From positions 1 through 64,000 of the IMG/VR virus record IMGVR_UViG_3300042569_003487: a stretch of DNA of 64,000 bases, one strand, 5' to 3'. The stretch's first letter is position 1. Each line of letters begins with the position of its first letter. Origin of the DNA: a virus. Position numbers and translations under genes: made by a program. The notes below the pieces were generated by a model that worked only from the letters and a program-made list of their open reading frames with translations, did no database searches and was not told the origin of the DNA. Of the stretch, positions 15,190 to 23,729 are shown in pieces.

Positions 15190-15813
15190 TTAAAGATCTT
15201 TTGGTTCTTTGCCGGTCGCCTTTCTTATAAAAGCAGCTGCCGCTGCTTCAGGATCCTTTGCCCAACCAAAATATTTTTTAGATTTTTGTTTAAAGTCCTT
15301 TGCTCCTTTTTCCTGATCTTTAAGCATTTTTTTCATTTCTGCTTTTTTTAGATTTGGAAATTTCTTATCTGCATCTTTTAAAACTTCTTCTCTTTTCTTT
15401 TCTAAGATAATAAAGTCTGAGCATCTCATTACTCTCTTACTTTCAAAACCATCATATGAAGGCTCGTCGTCTAATACGGAGTCCATCCACTGCTGTTTTT
15501 TAAGGTGAGATTTTTTGGCCTTTACTTCAGCAGCTTCTCTACGTTTAATATAACCCGTATCTTCTGCTGCTAATTTTTTATGTAGATCTAGGATTCTAAC
15601 TGCCAATTCTTTTTTCATTGGATGACCTTTAGGAAGCTCTCTAAGTTTTGCTTGTAGTTCCTTTAGTTCAGCTTCATCTCCGGAACCATATATAGGTTCG
15701 TCTTTTTCTACTGGTTCAAACTCGTCTTCAAAATCAAATTTTGAGGCTGGAGTAGCGTCGAAGTCGTCTGGATTGAACTCCATTTCGTCTTCATCATGGA
15801 ATCTAGGTTTCAT
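15190..15813 (-). CDS. Charged helical protein with an internal leader-like segment
   Basis: A 207-residue, very charged protein: acidic first 50 residues, then lysine-rich helices. At M129 it contains MRCSDFIILE/KK, which looks like the capsid-targeting leader seen at the start of other genes. So the gene may have an internal start at 15429 giving a 79-residue packaged protein, or the full protein may be a scaffold cut there (E138). The C-terminal 70 residues are helical and basic (KQKSKKYFGWAKD). A scaffold or core role is plausible but unproven. Confidence 0.6.
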   Translation of the reverse strand: MKPRFHDEDEMEFNPDDFDATPASKFDFEDEFEPVEKDEPIYGSGDEAELKELQAKLRELPKGHPMKKELAVRILDLHKKLAAEDTGYIKRREAAEVKAKKSHLKKQQWMDSVLDDEPSYDGFESKRVMRCSDFIILEKKREEVLKDADKKFPNLKKAEMKKMLKDQEKGAKDFKQKSKKYFGWAKDPEAAAAAFIRKATGKEPKDL

Positions 15814-15854
15814 TGGAATAGACTCGTTATTTTAGTTTATCTATCTTAGTGACG

Positions 15855-15861
15855 ATAAATA
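15855..15861 (+). promoter_or_regulatory. Late-type promoter box ATAAATA
   Basis: ATAAATAATAA lies 28 nt before the ATG at 15890. Confidence 0.6.
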
Positions 15862-15889
15862 ATAATGTAGTACAAGATAATTAAATCAA

Positions 15890-16741
15890 ATGCAAAATAT
15901 GCAAGTTAGACAATTTACAGACTGGTTAGGCGAAGCAGTGGCTCCAGCAAAGACTTATACAAAAAAGCTTTCTGAGCTTAATCCGCAGCGAAAATACATT
16001 GGAGATACCTATAATACAGATCTTTTTTTAAGATTTAAACACCTGGCTTCAATTAGAGACAAACATGGAAAAAGAATTGGTGTTGAGAAATGGTTTGAAC
16101 TTGCCCAACTTGAAGATAAGGGATTCTATTCTGCTGTATTGGCTGACCAAATGGGACAGCCCGATGTTCGCGAACTTTGGAGAGATATGATGGGCAGAAA
16201 TGCAAGTAAAGTTAAAGGTCAAGTTAATTTTAAAGATCCATTTAAAGGGAACGAAGATACTGAAGATGAAGTTAGAGATTTAAGTCTAAGTGAAAGCGTT
16301 GAAGAACCTATTACAATGCAGTCAAATCTAGATTCAACTTGGACTTTAGTTATTACTTATCCAAATGATTCATTATATGCTAAAGCTCAGCCATACTTTG
16401 AAAAGCTTGGAATTGCATTTGCAAATTTGGCAACCCAAACTGTTTATTTTGATGGATCGGAAGTAAGCGAAGCCTATTTCACAAAGGATCATATGCTTGC
16501 AGTTGAAGCACATGAAATTGGACACTCTATTGCAAATCATCAAGGGGAACCGTATTATTCTAAAAGACAGGAACAAGAAGCAGACTTTATTGGAATCAAT
16601 TTGCTAATTCAAAATTCTTTAACTAAAGCTGCAAATATTCTAGCAGAAAGATTCTCAAATCATTATAATATTGAATATACAAAACTGGCTGATTCTGAAC
16701 AACTTACTGAACTACTAGAAGATTACTTACTAGATAAATAA
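15890..16741 (+). CDS. HExxH metallopeptidase-like protein with capsid-targeting-like leader
   Basis: The leader MQNMQVRQFTDWLGE/AVA predicts a cut after E15. The C-terminal half contains VEAHEIGHSIANH, with the zinc motif HEIGH at residues 208-212, and about 18 residues later RQEQEADFIG with E230, the usual place of the third ligand in gluzincin-type peptidases. A peptide-cleaving enzyme is therefore likely. The middle (residues 60-150) is helical and unrecognised. Late box upstream and membrane protein downstream. If packaged, it would be a protease delivered into the host or envelope. Confidence 0.7.
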   Translation: MQNMQVRQFTDWLGEAVAPAKTYTKKLSELNPQRKYIGDTYNTDLFLRFKHLASIRDKHGKRIGVEKWFELAQLEDKGFYSAVLADQMGQPDVRELWRDMMGRNASKVKGQVNFKDPFKGNEDTEDEVRDLSLSESVEEPITMQSNLDSTWTLVITYPNDSLYAKAQPYFEKLGIAFANLATQTVYFDGSEVSEAYFTKDHMLAVEAHEIGHSIANHQGEPYYSKRQEQEADFIGINLLIQNSLTKAANILAERFSNHYNIEYTKLADSEQLTELLEDYLLDK

Positions 16742-16758
16742 TAAAAAATCTTTCAATC

Positions 16759-17043
16759 ATGGCCATACCTAAAATCGGAGATATTAAGAAATTTTCATTT
16801 GGTGAAATGACATCAAATGACACTGGAAAAACTTCTTCTACTTCAACTGCTGGTGTTTATATCATTTTCATTGGAGGTCTTTGCTTCTTATTGGGATGCA
16901 TTGATAAAATGTTTTTAGATAAATCAATTGATATTATCAACCAATCTGTAATGTTTACAACTATTGGAGCAGCACTACTTGGAGTTAAAAACGTAGTAGG
17001 AAGCGGTAAGAAAACTGAAGCTCCAGCTGAAGAGACTAAATAA
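16759..17043 (+). CDS. Small membrane protein with two helices
   Basis: The 94-residue product has a Ser/Thr-rich N-terminal third, two hydrophobic helices (about residues 32-48 and 60-78), and a charged tail (KKTEAPAEETK). The arrangement would suit a holin-like or structural membrane protein. It lies 17 nt after the metallopeptidase-like gene, presumably in one transcript, and before a terminator. Confidence 0.6.
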   Translation: MAIPKIGDIKKFSFGEMTSNDTGKTSSTSTAGVYIIFIGGLCFLLGCIDKMFLDKSIDIINQSVMFTTIGAALLGVKNVVGSGKKTEAPAEETK

Positions 17044-17066
17044 TTTTATCCAACCTGGATAAACTA

Positions 17067-17090
17067 AAAGAGGAGATTAATCTCCTCTTT
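17067..17090. terminator. Bidirectional hairpin terminator
   Basis: A near-perfect 24-nt palindrome with A- and T-rich ends lies between convergent genes ending at 17043 and 17092. Confidence 0.85.
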
Positions 17091-17091
17091 T

Positions 17092-17352
17092 TTATTTTAA
17101 AATGCTTGTAATGTAGTGTCCTATAAAACAGTGGATTCTGGGTATTCCAAGTTTCCGTCTAAAGGAATTTTCTAAATCGGTAAGCGGACTTGCTCCTCCG
17201 GCCCAAATAAAATTTATAAACATAAAAATTATTGGAAATGCAAACCACGCCGGAACGTGTAGAAGTAGGTGAGGTAGAGTTGCGGCCATTCCAAAAAGAA
17301 GGATTCCATGTAGAATCGAGGTTAGGACTAAGCCAATTTTATATTGTGTCAT
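17092..17352 (-). CDS. Membrane protein, DUF2784-like end
   Basis: An 86-residue protein with two hydrophobic segments (about residues 6-30 and 34-52), followed by SPLTDLENSFRRKLG. That stretch resembles the conserved CPLTxLExxLR signature of the DUF2784 membrane family, here without the cysteine. It overlaps the preceding gene by 4 nt. Function unknown. Confidence 0.5.
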   Translation of the reverse strand: MTQYKIGLVLTSILHGILLFGMAATLPHLLLHVPAWFAFPIIFMFINFIWAGGASPLTDLENSFRRKLGIPRIHCFIGHYITSILK

Positions 17353-17537
17353 TTGAGAGGGTCTATGTAGAACTTTTTATAATCATAAAGATCAGCACAC
17401 TTTTCATATTCCTCTCTGGATTCTAGCCAGTGAATTACTTCATCTATCTTAGACCAGTATTTGGAATTATATCCATACTTATCAAGGTCTTTATAGATTT
17501 TTTCCATTTCCTCATCAGACGAGAGCTGCTTTGCCAT
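17349..17537 (-). CDS. Small UVR-like helical protein
   Basis: A 62-residue charged protein ending in HWLESREEYEKCADLYDYKK, which resembles the UVR helical hairpin (E-x-E-K-C/A-A-D/E-L). Similar tails occur at 2048, 28655 and 51466. It overlaps the upstream HDAC-like gene by 23 nt. Confidence 0.6.
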   Translation of the reverse strand: MAKQLSSDEEMEKIYKDLDKYGYNSKYWSKIDEVIHWLESREEYEKCADLYDYKKFYIDPLK

Positions 17538-18483
17538 ATGAATGTTTGGGCTGTACCTTTATAGTATATTTAACCTCAAGGTCCAACAAATTATTCATAC
17601 ACTCAACAAAGTCCGCAGTGTGCAGATTTAATACACTTTGATAATCGTCTTTTCGATATCCTCCAAAGAGAGCACAACTTACAGGAAGAGGCCGCCCTAA
17701 TTTTTCATCCATCGATTTTACCCAATTCCAAAAAATTGTAGAGCACTCTAACCATTGTTCGGTTGAACACTGAAATCCTAAATCATCCCATTCATGTGAA
17801 TCTGCTCCATGACACCATACAACATATCCAATCTGACCATCTATAATAGCTTCTTCTAGATTTTGCAAATTCCATTTTAGATCATTAATATAAATTTGAC
17901 CTCTTCCAGTTGGATTAATATTAAATTCTTTTGGAATGGCCCTATTTAAATCCTTGACAAAATCTCTAGAATCTTCAATTGAATTTCCAAAATGACCATC
18001 TAAATCTAAATATGCACCACTTATACCAAATTCTTCTAGGATTTTAATTGATGCAATAACTTGTCCGCTAAATGTACAAAAGCCACTTCCTCCAGTTGGT
18101 CGAGCATGGTGAAATCCGCTAGTTGGACTAAAGTGAATTTGTTCTGGTTCTAATATAGATCCTTTTATTGCAGCGTGCAGTGATGCATTAGTGTAGCGAA
18201 CAGAGTCTGCGAATTGAGTAGACCAATCTAGACCATTTGATTCGCAGCCCCTTTGACCACTAAAAAATGAATTAACATATTGTTTGTTGTGGGCAATTTT
18301 AAAATCCTTATTTGTATATGGGGTAAAATCTTCAACTATTTCAAAATGTTTAATTAGTCCCTCTGCTTCAAAATTTTCAAGTAACCTCTTTGGCTTTAGC
18401 GGAGACTTACTAAAATTGCCTCCAGAGTCCTTTGCCAAGACCTGTTTAGGTGAATAGTGTACTTTAATTGTGTTTTTTCTCAT
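17515..18483 (-). CDS. Histone-deacetylase-superfamily enzyme
   Basis: The 322-residue protein carries the ordered motifs of zinc HDAC/AcuC/polyamine deacetylases. These are GFHHARP with the tandem histidines H125-H126 followed by GGSGFCTFSG, YLDLDGHFGN with zinc ligands D162 and H164, CHGADSHEWDDLG with ligand D228, and LFGGYR with the catalytic-pocket tyrosine Y276. All key residues are present, so it should be active as an amidohydrolase that removes acetyl or similar groups from amines. The substrate in a phage is unknown; acetyl-lysine proteins, acetyl-polyamines or a modified nucleotide are options. Its start overlaps the upstream stop by 4 nt (ATGA). Confidence 0.85.
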   Translation of the reverse strand: MRKNTIKVHYSPKQVLAKDSGGNFSKSPLKPKRLLENFEAEGLIKHFEIVEDFTPYTNKDFKIAHNKQYVNSFFSGQRGCESNGLDWSTQFADSVRYTNASLHAAIKGSILEPEQIHFSPTSGFHHARPTGGSGFCTFSGQVIASIKILEEFGISGAYLDLDGHFGNSIEDSRDFVKDLNRAIPKEFNINPTGRGQIYINDLKWNLQNLEEAIIDGQIGYVVWCHGADSHEWDDLGFQCSTEQWLECSTIFWNWVKSMDEKLGRPLPVSCALFGGYRKDDYQSVLNLHTADFVECMNNLLDLEVKYTIKVQPKHSYGKAALV

Positions 18484-18677
18484 AATCCTTGTAATACTGT
18501 AATACTAGAAATGGCCGAGACCAACTGGTCTAAGCTTTCTATAGTTAATAATACCAAAAAATCTGTAAAAGTGGCACCTGGGTATTCATATTCAATTATA
18601 CCCTCTAGCTGCTCTAGGGCTACCCTGGTGACTGCCAGGGACTCATTTGGAACCCTAATTAGGTAACTAGTCCTCAT
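18480..18677 (-). CDS. Small hypothetical protein, GC-rich codons
   Basis: I choose the ATG at 18677 (MRTSYLIRVPNES), giving 65 residues; a start at 18701 is also open. Its stop overlaps the start of the HDAC-like gene, and its start overlaps the end of the preceding gene by 11 nt, which supports a real gene. The coding strand contains CCWGG pentamers at 18577, 18624 and 18635 and looks more GC-rich than its neighbours. Function unknown. Confidence 0.5.
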   Translation of the reverse strand: MRTSYLIRVPNESLAVTRVALEQLEGIIEYEYPGATFTDFLVLLTIESLDQLVSAISSITVLQGL

Positions 18678-19404
18678 CGTCATCATCGTCCAGGAGGTCA
18701 TCTGTATTATCGAGTTCGATCTCTTTCTTTAAGAGTTCCATTTCTTCAACATATTCCATTAATTCAGAAAACGATAATTTAGATTCTTTATTTAGTTCAT
18801 CAATCATTTGCTGTTTATCTTCTGGCGATCCATATCTAGATATCTCAGAAAGAAATCCAGAAATAATGTCAAATAGTGTCCATCTGCGCTCAGCCTCAAC
18901 TGCAATTTGATAAGTTCTATCATCTGGTATATCAAGAGCAGTTTGTTCGCATATGGTAAATTGACAAATATCTCTTAATCTAATAAAATCTAACTCTGTA
19001 ACTACATCTGAATCACTACCCTGAATTGCGCTTATTCCAAGGATATTTGGAACAATATCTAAAATTGTCATATCGGAGGCAGCAATCATTCTAACCTTCC
19101 ATGCAAGTTCAACATAGTCAATCGCTGGCGATTTAACCGATAAAATTTGAGTTTCTTGTAAAAATAGATCAAAATCTACTCCATTTAAATATCCATCAAA
19201 TACCTGGTTAATTTCATCAGTAAAGTCTCCAAGAACCTCCAAAAAGGTTTTGATTGTAATATTTTCGTCAAACTCAGCAAAATATCCAAAAAAGCTCGAA
19301 AGTCTTCCTGTAATTTGGGTTTGATTGGTTGGCTGGTTTGTGGTCAAATCCCAGTCAACTAGATAGAACCCGTCCTGCTTTATTAAAATACTTTTGTGTA
19401 ACAC
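18667..19404 (-). CDS. Acidic helical hypothetical protein, 245 aa
   Basis: A soluble, mostly helical, acidic protein ending in about a dozen Asp/Glu residues. No cysteine-rich motif, signal peptide or membrane segment is visible. It is the first gene of the minus-strand group 19404-17092 that includes the HDAC-like enzyme. No family is recognised. Confidence 0.65.
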   Translation of the reverse strand: MLHKSILIKQDGFYLVDWDLTTNQPTNQTQITGRLSSFFGYFAEFDENITIKTFLEVLGDFTDEINQVFDGYLNGVDFDLFLQETQILSVKSPAIDYVELAWKVRMIAASDMTILDIVPNILGISAIQGSDSDVVTELDFIRLRDICQFTICEQTALDIPDDRTYQIAVEAERRWTLFDIISGFLSEISRYGSPEDKQQMIDELNKESKLSFSELMEYVEEMELLKKEIELDNTDDLLDDDDDED

Positions 19405-19454
19405 CTACAATTAAAGTTTGTTTTTTATACTCTAGAAAAAGGGTTTGAACCCAA

Positions 19455-19461
19455 ATAAATA
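19455..19461 (+). promoter_or_regulatory. Late-type promoter box ATAAATA
   Basis: ATAAATATC lies 23 nt before the ATG at 19485. Confidence 0.65.
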
Positions 19462-19484
19462 TCTATAGAAATATTTAATAACTT

Positions 19485-21299
19485 ATGCACAAATCATTCC
19501 TAGACCTAGTATTAGAGTCAAATCAGATTGAGGAAATGGCCCTAAAGCCAGAAGATTTTCCAGACACCTATCTCAAAAAGGCAAAGGATCGTCAAGCTAT
19601 CGCTAGAGAAATTGCTCCACTTGCTAAACAGTTTCAAGAAGCTTTAGTTAATTTAAATTGGAGAGAAATTACTTGGTCAACTAGAGGAAGTAACTATTAT
19701 CCAATCTTACCTGCTCCAATTTTGGCAATTTATGCTGAAGCAAAAGGTAAAATTGGTGGAACTGGCGATTCATTTATTAATAATTATATGAATAACAATT
19801 TTGGTAAATGGGCTGATGCAAATAACCAAAGTGACTGTATTCATATGGAAGTAGACTCAAGCGGTCGTTCACACTTTCCAGGCGGAGGAATTCCAAGTTC
19901 GCTTAGAGGAGCTAGACTTGGTTATAAGTTGTATAGAGGTCTTCTTGAACAAAAGAAATGGTTAAAATCAAATACTGCTGGGACACTAGAAAAAGATAAT
20001 GCTTGGGCATCTTTAATTTCTCCAAAATTAAATGCAGATGGATCGCTTAGCGATGATGATGTACATGCAATTCTTGGACCAGACTGTGTGTTTGCAATGG
20101 TTAAAACAATATCTAATGATCAAAAAATTAGATTTGCAACAAGTTTCCTAGATAATAATATTAGTTATAGTTCAGTTAATACCAGAAATTTTGGAATTGA
20201 TGATGAACTTAAAGCAATTTTGCCAGCTGAGCTGATGTCAAGGTTTGACCCAGCCGAGCGTGAACGTCTTGAAAGAGAACGTCGAGAAAGAGAACAAAGG
20301 GAACAGGCCGAAAGGGCACGTCAATATGGGATTGATCGAGGAATTCAATGGGAAGATCAGCCTGAAGTCGGAGACCTTGTTTATGTTAGAAACTATGCTG
20401 CAAATAGAGACACCAGTATTCCAATGAGAATTATTGTTGGTGAAAGAGGCGGAAGTGTTTACGCTATAAACCTTGTACATTTCCTAATGTGGAGAGATCA
20501 ACTAAATTCTGATATGAGCGAACTTGGTGGATTTGATACTAGAAGCTGTTCTAATAATCCTCAATCAATTAAAGAATATTTTGTTAAAGTAGATCCTGCA
20601 CAAATTCCAGGTTTAGAAGAAGATTCAACAGTTGTTCGTAGTAGATATTCAACGTCAGAATGGCAACAAGTTAAAGATCTTATCTTAAGTATGGTTGATC
20701 CAGAACTTGCAGCTAGAATGAGAGCAGAACGCGAAGAAAGAGAACGTACAGAAAGAGAAGAGCGTGAAAGAGCTGAAGCAGAAAGACAAGCTCAACGCGC
20801 ACAAAATGAAGAAAGATTTGGACCAAGTGTAGATAATTTCCAAGATGCCCAGTATAAAGAGGCGATAGACGGCCGTAACCCTGGCGGAACTTATATTGCT
20901 AAAATATTTAAGAGAGGCCAAATTACAGATATTGCACTTTCACCAGATCAACTAGATAGATTTAACAGAAGAAAATCAACTCCAGTATTTTTACCAGCAA
21001 GAAATGCTTATTGGAATTCAATAAATGGATTTAAGATCGATGAACCAATTGATGGATTGGGACTTACTAGATTCCGTTTAGAAAGATTTGATAGCAAACG
21101 AGCAACTACTCCAAATGAAATGCTTTATATTGCATCACATAATACTTATTATGGTTTAGTTGCGCCAGTTGATTATTTTGTATTCAATCAATCAAGAAAC
21201 GAAGAATACATTTACCTAAGAGTGTTTGATAACACTACCGGTAGAGCAAGAAAAATTGCAATTAAGGTTGCAGCTCTAAGAAAAATTGTTGCTTATTAA
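19485..21299 (+). CDS. Putative capsid-targeted large protein with charged repeats, 604 aa
   Basis: The leader MHKSFLDLVLE/SNQ predicts a cut after E11. Residues about 257-290 and 420-450 are charged helices built from repeated RERE/EERE units (for example RERLERERREREQ), which probably form single alpha-helices. They separate three folded regions; each helix is followed by a beta-rich domain with similar parts (GDLVYVRNYAANRD and GGTYIAKIFKRGQ). The duplicated linker-domain layout suggests internal duplication. No enzyme motif is recognised. It has a late box upstream and is monocistronic. Confidence 0.65.
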   Translation: MHKSFLDLVLESNQIEEMALKPEDFPDTYLKKAKDRQAIAREIAPLAKQFQEALVNLNWREITWSTRGSNYYPILPAPILAIYAEAKGKIGGTGDSFINNYMNNNFGKWADANNQSDCIHMEVDSSGRSHFPGGGIPSSLRGARLGYKLYRGLLEQKKWLKSNTAGTLEKDNAWASLISPKLNADGSLSDDDVHAILGPDCVFAMVKTISNDQKIRFATSFLDNNISYSSVNTRNFGIDDELKAILPAELMSRFDPAERERLERERREREQREQAERARQYGIDRGIQWEDQPEVGDLVYVRNYAANRDTSIPMRIIVGERGGSVYAINLVHFLMWRDQLNSDMSELGGFDTRSCSNNPQSIKEYFVKVDPAQIPGLEEDSTVVRSRYSTSEWQQVKDLILSMVDPELAARMRAEREERERTEREERERAEAERQAQRAQNEERFGPSVDNFQDAQYKEAIDGRNPGGTYIAKIFKRGQITDIALSPDQLDRFNRRKSTPVFLPARNAYWNSINGFKIDEPIDGLGLTRFRLERFDSKRATTPNEMLYIASHNTYYGLVAPVDYFVFNQSRNEEYIYLRVFDNTTGRARKIAIKVAALRKIVAY

Positions 21300-22051
21300 T
21301 TAATAGGAAACATTTCGTAGAATTTCTCAAGTCTCTCTAAGAATTTATTATAATACAATTTAAGATCCTCAGTATTCATTTCGAAATATTGAGGATCCAT
21401 TGTTTGCTCGTTAGAGATCCAAATCTGTGCTTGAGAAATCTTAATTTTATGTCGATCCCAAACGGCAACTGCATACGCTGCAACTTGGTGTTTATAATCT
21501 TCAATCCACTCTTCCTTTTTAGGTTTACGTGCAGTTTTAAAATCAATTACAGCATAGGTACCATCAACTAATTCTGAAACATTATCGACTGTTCCAGCAT
21601 AACCGCCATTTCTGTGAGTCCACAAAAATTCTTCTTGCATTACAGTTCTTTTAATTCTGTCAAACGAACCAGATCGAATATAATTGTAGAACATCATTCC
21701 GCCTACAATTTTAGCACGATTGTCTTGTTTATCAATTTCTTCGTCTAATCGGGTAAGAGCTAGGGTTTCTTCCAATCTATTTTGAGTAGTCATTGATCCA
21801 GGAAGATTAAGATAAATCTCACAAAGTCTGTGCATAATATTACCTCGGTCTAGAGCATTTTGACTAATACGATTAGCCTCAGCTTCACCAACTCGTTCTT
21901 TCCATTTATCAATACCTGTAGTATCTGCGGTGGATCCTAAAACTGTAGTTACACTTGGAAATGGGCCTAATTGACCGTGTTCTTCAGAATTTACTTGGTA
22001 ATATCGTTTGTTATTAAGCGTTACTCGCTTGATTGTGTCTCTAGTTTGCAT
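21296..22051 (-). CDS. PD-(D/E)XK nuclease, RecB/Cas4-like
   Basis: Motifs appear in order: NIMHRLCEIYL (the early histidine region), YAGTVDNVSEL (motif II aspartate), YAVIDFKTARK (motif III, DxK), and HQVAAYAVAV (the QxxxY-type motif IV). These define the RecB-like PD-(D/E)XK nuclease fold that cuts DNA ends with Mg2+. The protein is 251 residues, typical of stand-alone phage exonucleases used in recombination or host DNA breakdown. It overlaps the downstream end of the convergent gene by 4 nt and the upstream phosphoesterase gene by 31 nt. Confidence 0.82.
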   Translation of the reverse strand: MQTRDTIKRVTLNNKRYYQVNSEEHGQLGPFPSVTTVLGSTADTTGIDKWKERVGEAEANRISQNALDRGNIMHRLCEIYLNLPGSMTTQNRLEETLALTRLDEEIDKQDNRAKIVGGMMFYNYIRSGSFDRIKRTVMQEEFLWTHRNGGYAGTVDNVSELVDGTYAVIDFKTARKPKKEEWIEDYKHQVAAYAVAVWDRHKIKISQAQIWISNEQTMDPQYFEMNTEDLKLYYNKFLERLEKFYEMFPIN

Positions 22052-22650
22052 TTTAATTCTTCTATCTTGTCAATCATCCAATCGGCGTTGACGGGTTTAT
22101 AACCTGTTATACACGCACAAGCTGACATAGTTCCCGCTAATGGGTGAACGTGAGCGTGTGAGTGTCCATATAAGTGATAGGCTCCACGATATTTACCATT
22201 CCATTCGTAAAGAGGATAGTGAAATAGGACAAATCTTTTAAGACCCCATTCGCTGTCATCTTTAACCATGATTTCTTTGTAGTTTGTAAATTCTACAATA
22301 TCCATTATTGCGCTTAAATTATAGAGCCATGCTTGATCTATGTGAAGATCATGGTTTCCAATAATCCAGTGAACTTTTCCAGGAAGTTTTCCAAACTTTC
22401 CTAGGTTTTCACGAATGTGTTTGAATTTAGTTCTCTCCATTGCAAGATCACCTAAGAAAAAAACATGATCATCCGGTCCTACCGTTTCATGCCAGTTTTT
22501 GGCAATTGCATGATCGTGTTCTTTTATATCAGAAAAGTTGTGTAAGCCTTGTTCGAATCGTAAGACATTTCCATGTCCTATGTGTAAATCGCTAATGAAC
22601 CAAGTTGTGGCTCTGTCAAATGTGTTTTCTGTACTAAATATTTGTTCCAT
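22021..22650 (-). CDS. Calcineurin-like metallophosphoesterase
   Basis: The classic metallophosphoesterase motifs are present: FISDLHIGH (DxH), FFLGDLA (GD), WIIGNHDLH (GNHD), FVLFHYPL and YGHSHAHVH (GHxH). Members use two metal ions to split phosphomono- or diesters. At 209 residues it is a minimal single-domain enzyme, close to the phage and bacterial YfcE/icc-like group. The substrate is unknown. It is in an overlapping operon between a nucleotidyltransferase and a nuclease, which points to nucleic acid or nucleotide processing. Confidence 0.85.
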   Translation of the reverse strand: MEQIFSTENTFDRATTWFISDLHIGHGNVLRFEQGLHNFSDIKEHDHAIAKNWHETVGPDDHVFFLGDLAMERTKFKHIRENLGKFGKLPGKVHWIIGNHDLHIDQAWLYNLSAIMDIVEFTNYKEIMVKDDSEWGLKRFVLFHYPLYEWNGKYRGAYHLYGHSHAHVHPLAGTMSACACITGYKPVNADWMIDKIEELKCKLETQSSE

Positions 22651-23710
22651 CTAATAGTTTATTACTAACATACTCGAATGCAGTTTCAGCGTCGTGCATT
22701 ACTTTATCTTTCTGTTGGTTAGCTAAATCAGTTAAGGCTTTATCGTATTTAGATGAGGTTCTGTGTTTATGTAGTTTTTGTGCATAGATCTTAACAACCT
22801 CTTCTAAAAATTCCTTTGAACTATTATACTTAAAATTTGGTAAATCGTATGTACCAGTTTTTTCAAGAGTTCTGGCAAATCCTAAAATTCCATTACAGAT
22901 TTGTTCAAGTGAAAGTTGAGTTACATCAATTCCAGGGTGTTCATTTAGATAATCATCAATTACAAGTTCGCGTTTAGTACCTGCAAACTCATCAACAAAT
23001 TCTGCAAGGTGAAGAATAAATTTAGAAAAATCTCTAGTAATAATTTTTTCTTCAACGTCTTTGCGCATATTAGGTCCAACTAATTCGCCATTCTTAATTT
23101 TAGCAACAACTCCACGATCTGTAACTGAAACATCAAGCGCATTACCAAATGATTGATATAGGAACCCTACAACAAATCCTTTTACACCTCTAATTGGAGT
23201 ATATCTAGATTTTGCCCATTCTGCAGAATAGGTAAAAGTTGGAATAATATCTACCTGAACTGGGCCGTCTTTTAAATTAATTACAAGTTTAAGACTACCG
23301 TCAGAAATTGCATCGCTTTCTTCTGCATCAATTTCGGGTTGGGGATTTTCTTGAATCCACTTTAACATAAGTTGATTGTACTCTTTCATTGTATCAATTT
23401 CAACTCTCCTTGATTGAGGTTCAGTTAAAGGATATTCAACTAAAATATCAACATCACCATATGCTTTATCTGGGTTTTCTGTCATGTCTTGTTTAAAATA
23501 AACACCAGATCCACCTGGACCGAGCACTTTTAGTGGAGCCATTTCTAGTGACTTTGCGTACTTATTAAATTTAGAAAAAATCATTTCTAAAACTGAGACA
23601 GATTCTTCCAGCACAGCTGGCGTAATTTTAGTCCCCTGAGTTTTTGTGGTTGCCCAACCTCCCATTTCCTGTATTTTTAAAAATCCTTGAAAAGATTCAA
23701 TAATTCTCAC
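22634..23710 (-). CDS. Nucleotidyltransferase-fold protein with leader-like N-terminus
   Basis: GTG start at 23710 gives MRIIESFQGFLKIQE/MGG, close to the leader of the gene at 10997. The likely catalytic signature of the pol-beta nucleotidyltransferase fold follows: GPGGSGVYF (residues 64-72), YGDVDILVEY with D86 and D88, and PVQVDIIP with the third aspartate. Such enzymes move NMP groups to proteins, RNA or small molecules. A paralogue-like gene lies at 57711. The C-terminal half is helical and unrecognised. A late box lies 20 nt upstream. Confidence 0.65.
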   Translation of the reverse strand: MRIIESFQGFLKIQEMGGWATTKTQGTKITPAVLEESVSVLEMIFSKFNKYAKSLEMAPLKVLGPGGSGVYFKQDMTENPDKAYGDVDILVEYPLTEPQSRRVEIDTMKEYNQLMLKWIQENPQPEIDAEESDAISDGSLKLVINLKDGPVQVDIIPTFTYSAEWAKSRYTPIRGVKGFVVGFLYQSFGNALDVSVTDRGVVAKIKNGELVGPNMRKDVEEKIITRDFSKFILHLAEFVDEFAGTKRELVIDDYLNEHPGIDVTQLSLEQICNGILGFARTLEKTGTYDLPNFKYNSSKEFLEEVVKIYAQKLHKHRTSSKYDKALTDLANQQKDKVMHDAETAFEYVSNKLLDGTNI

Positions 23711-23729
23711 TGTAATTAAGTAATTTTAG

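Noticed and set aside
18457-18666. Plus-strand frame opposite the small gene upstream of the HDAC-like gene
   Set aside because: The minus-strand frame has exact overlaps with both neighbours and a sensible start, so the plus frame is its shadow.
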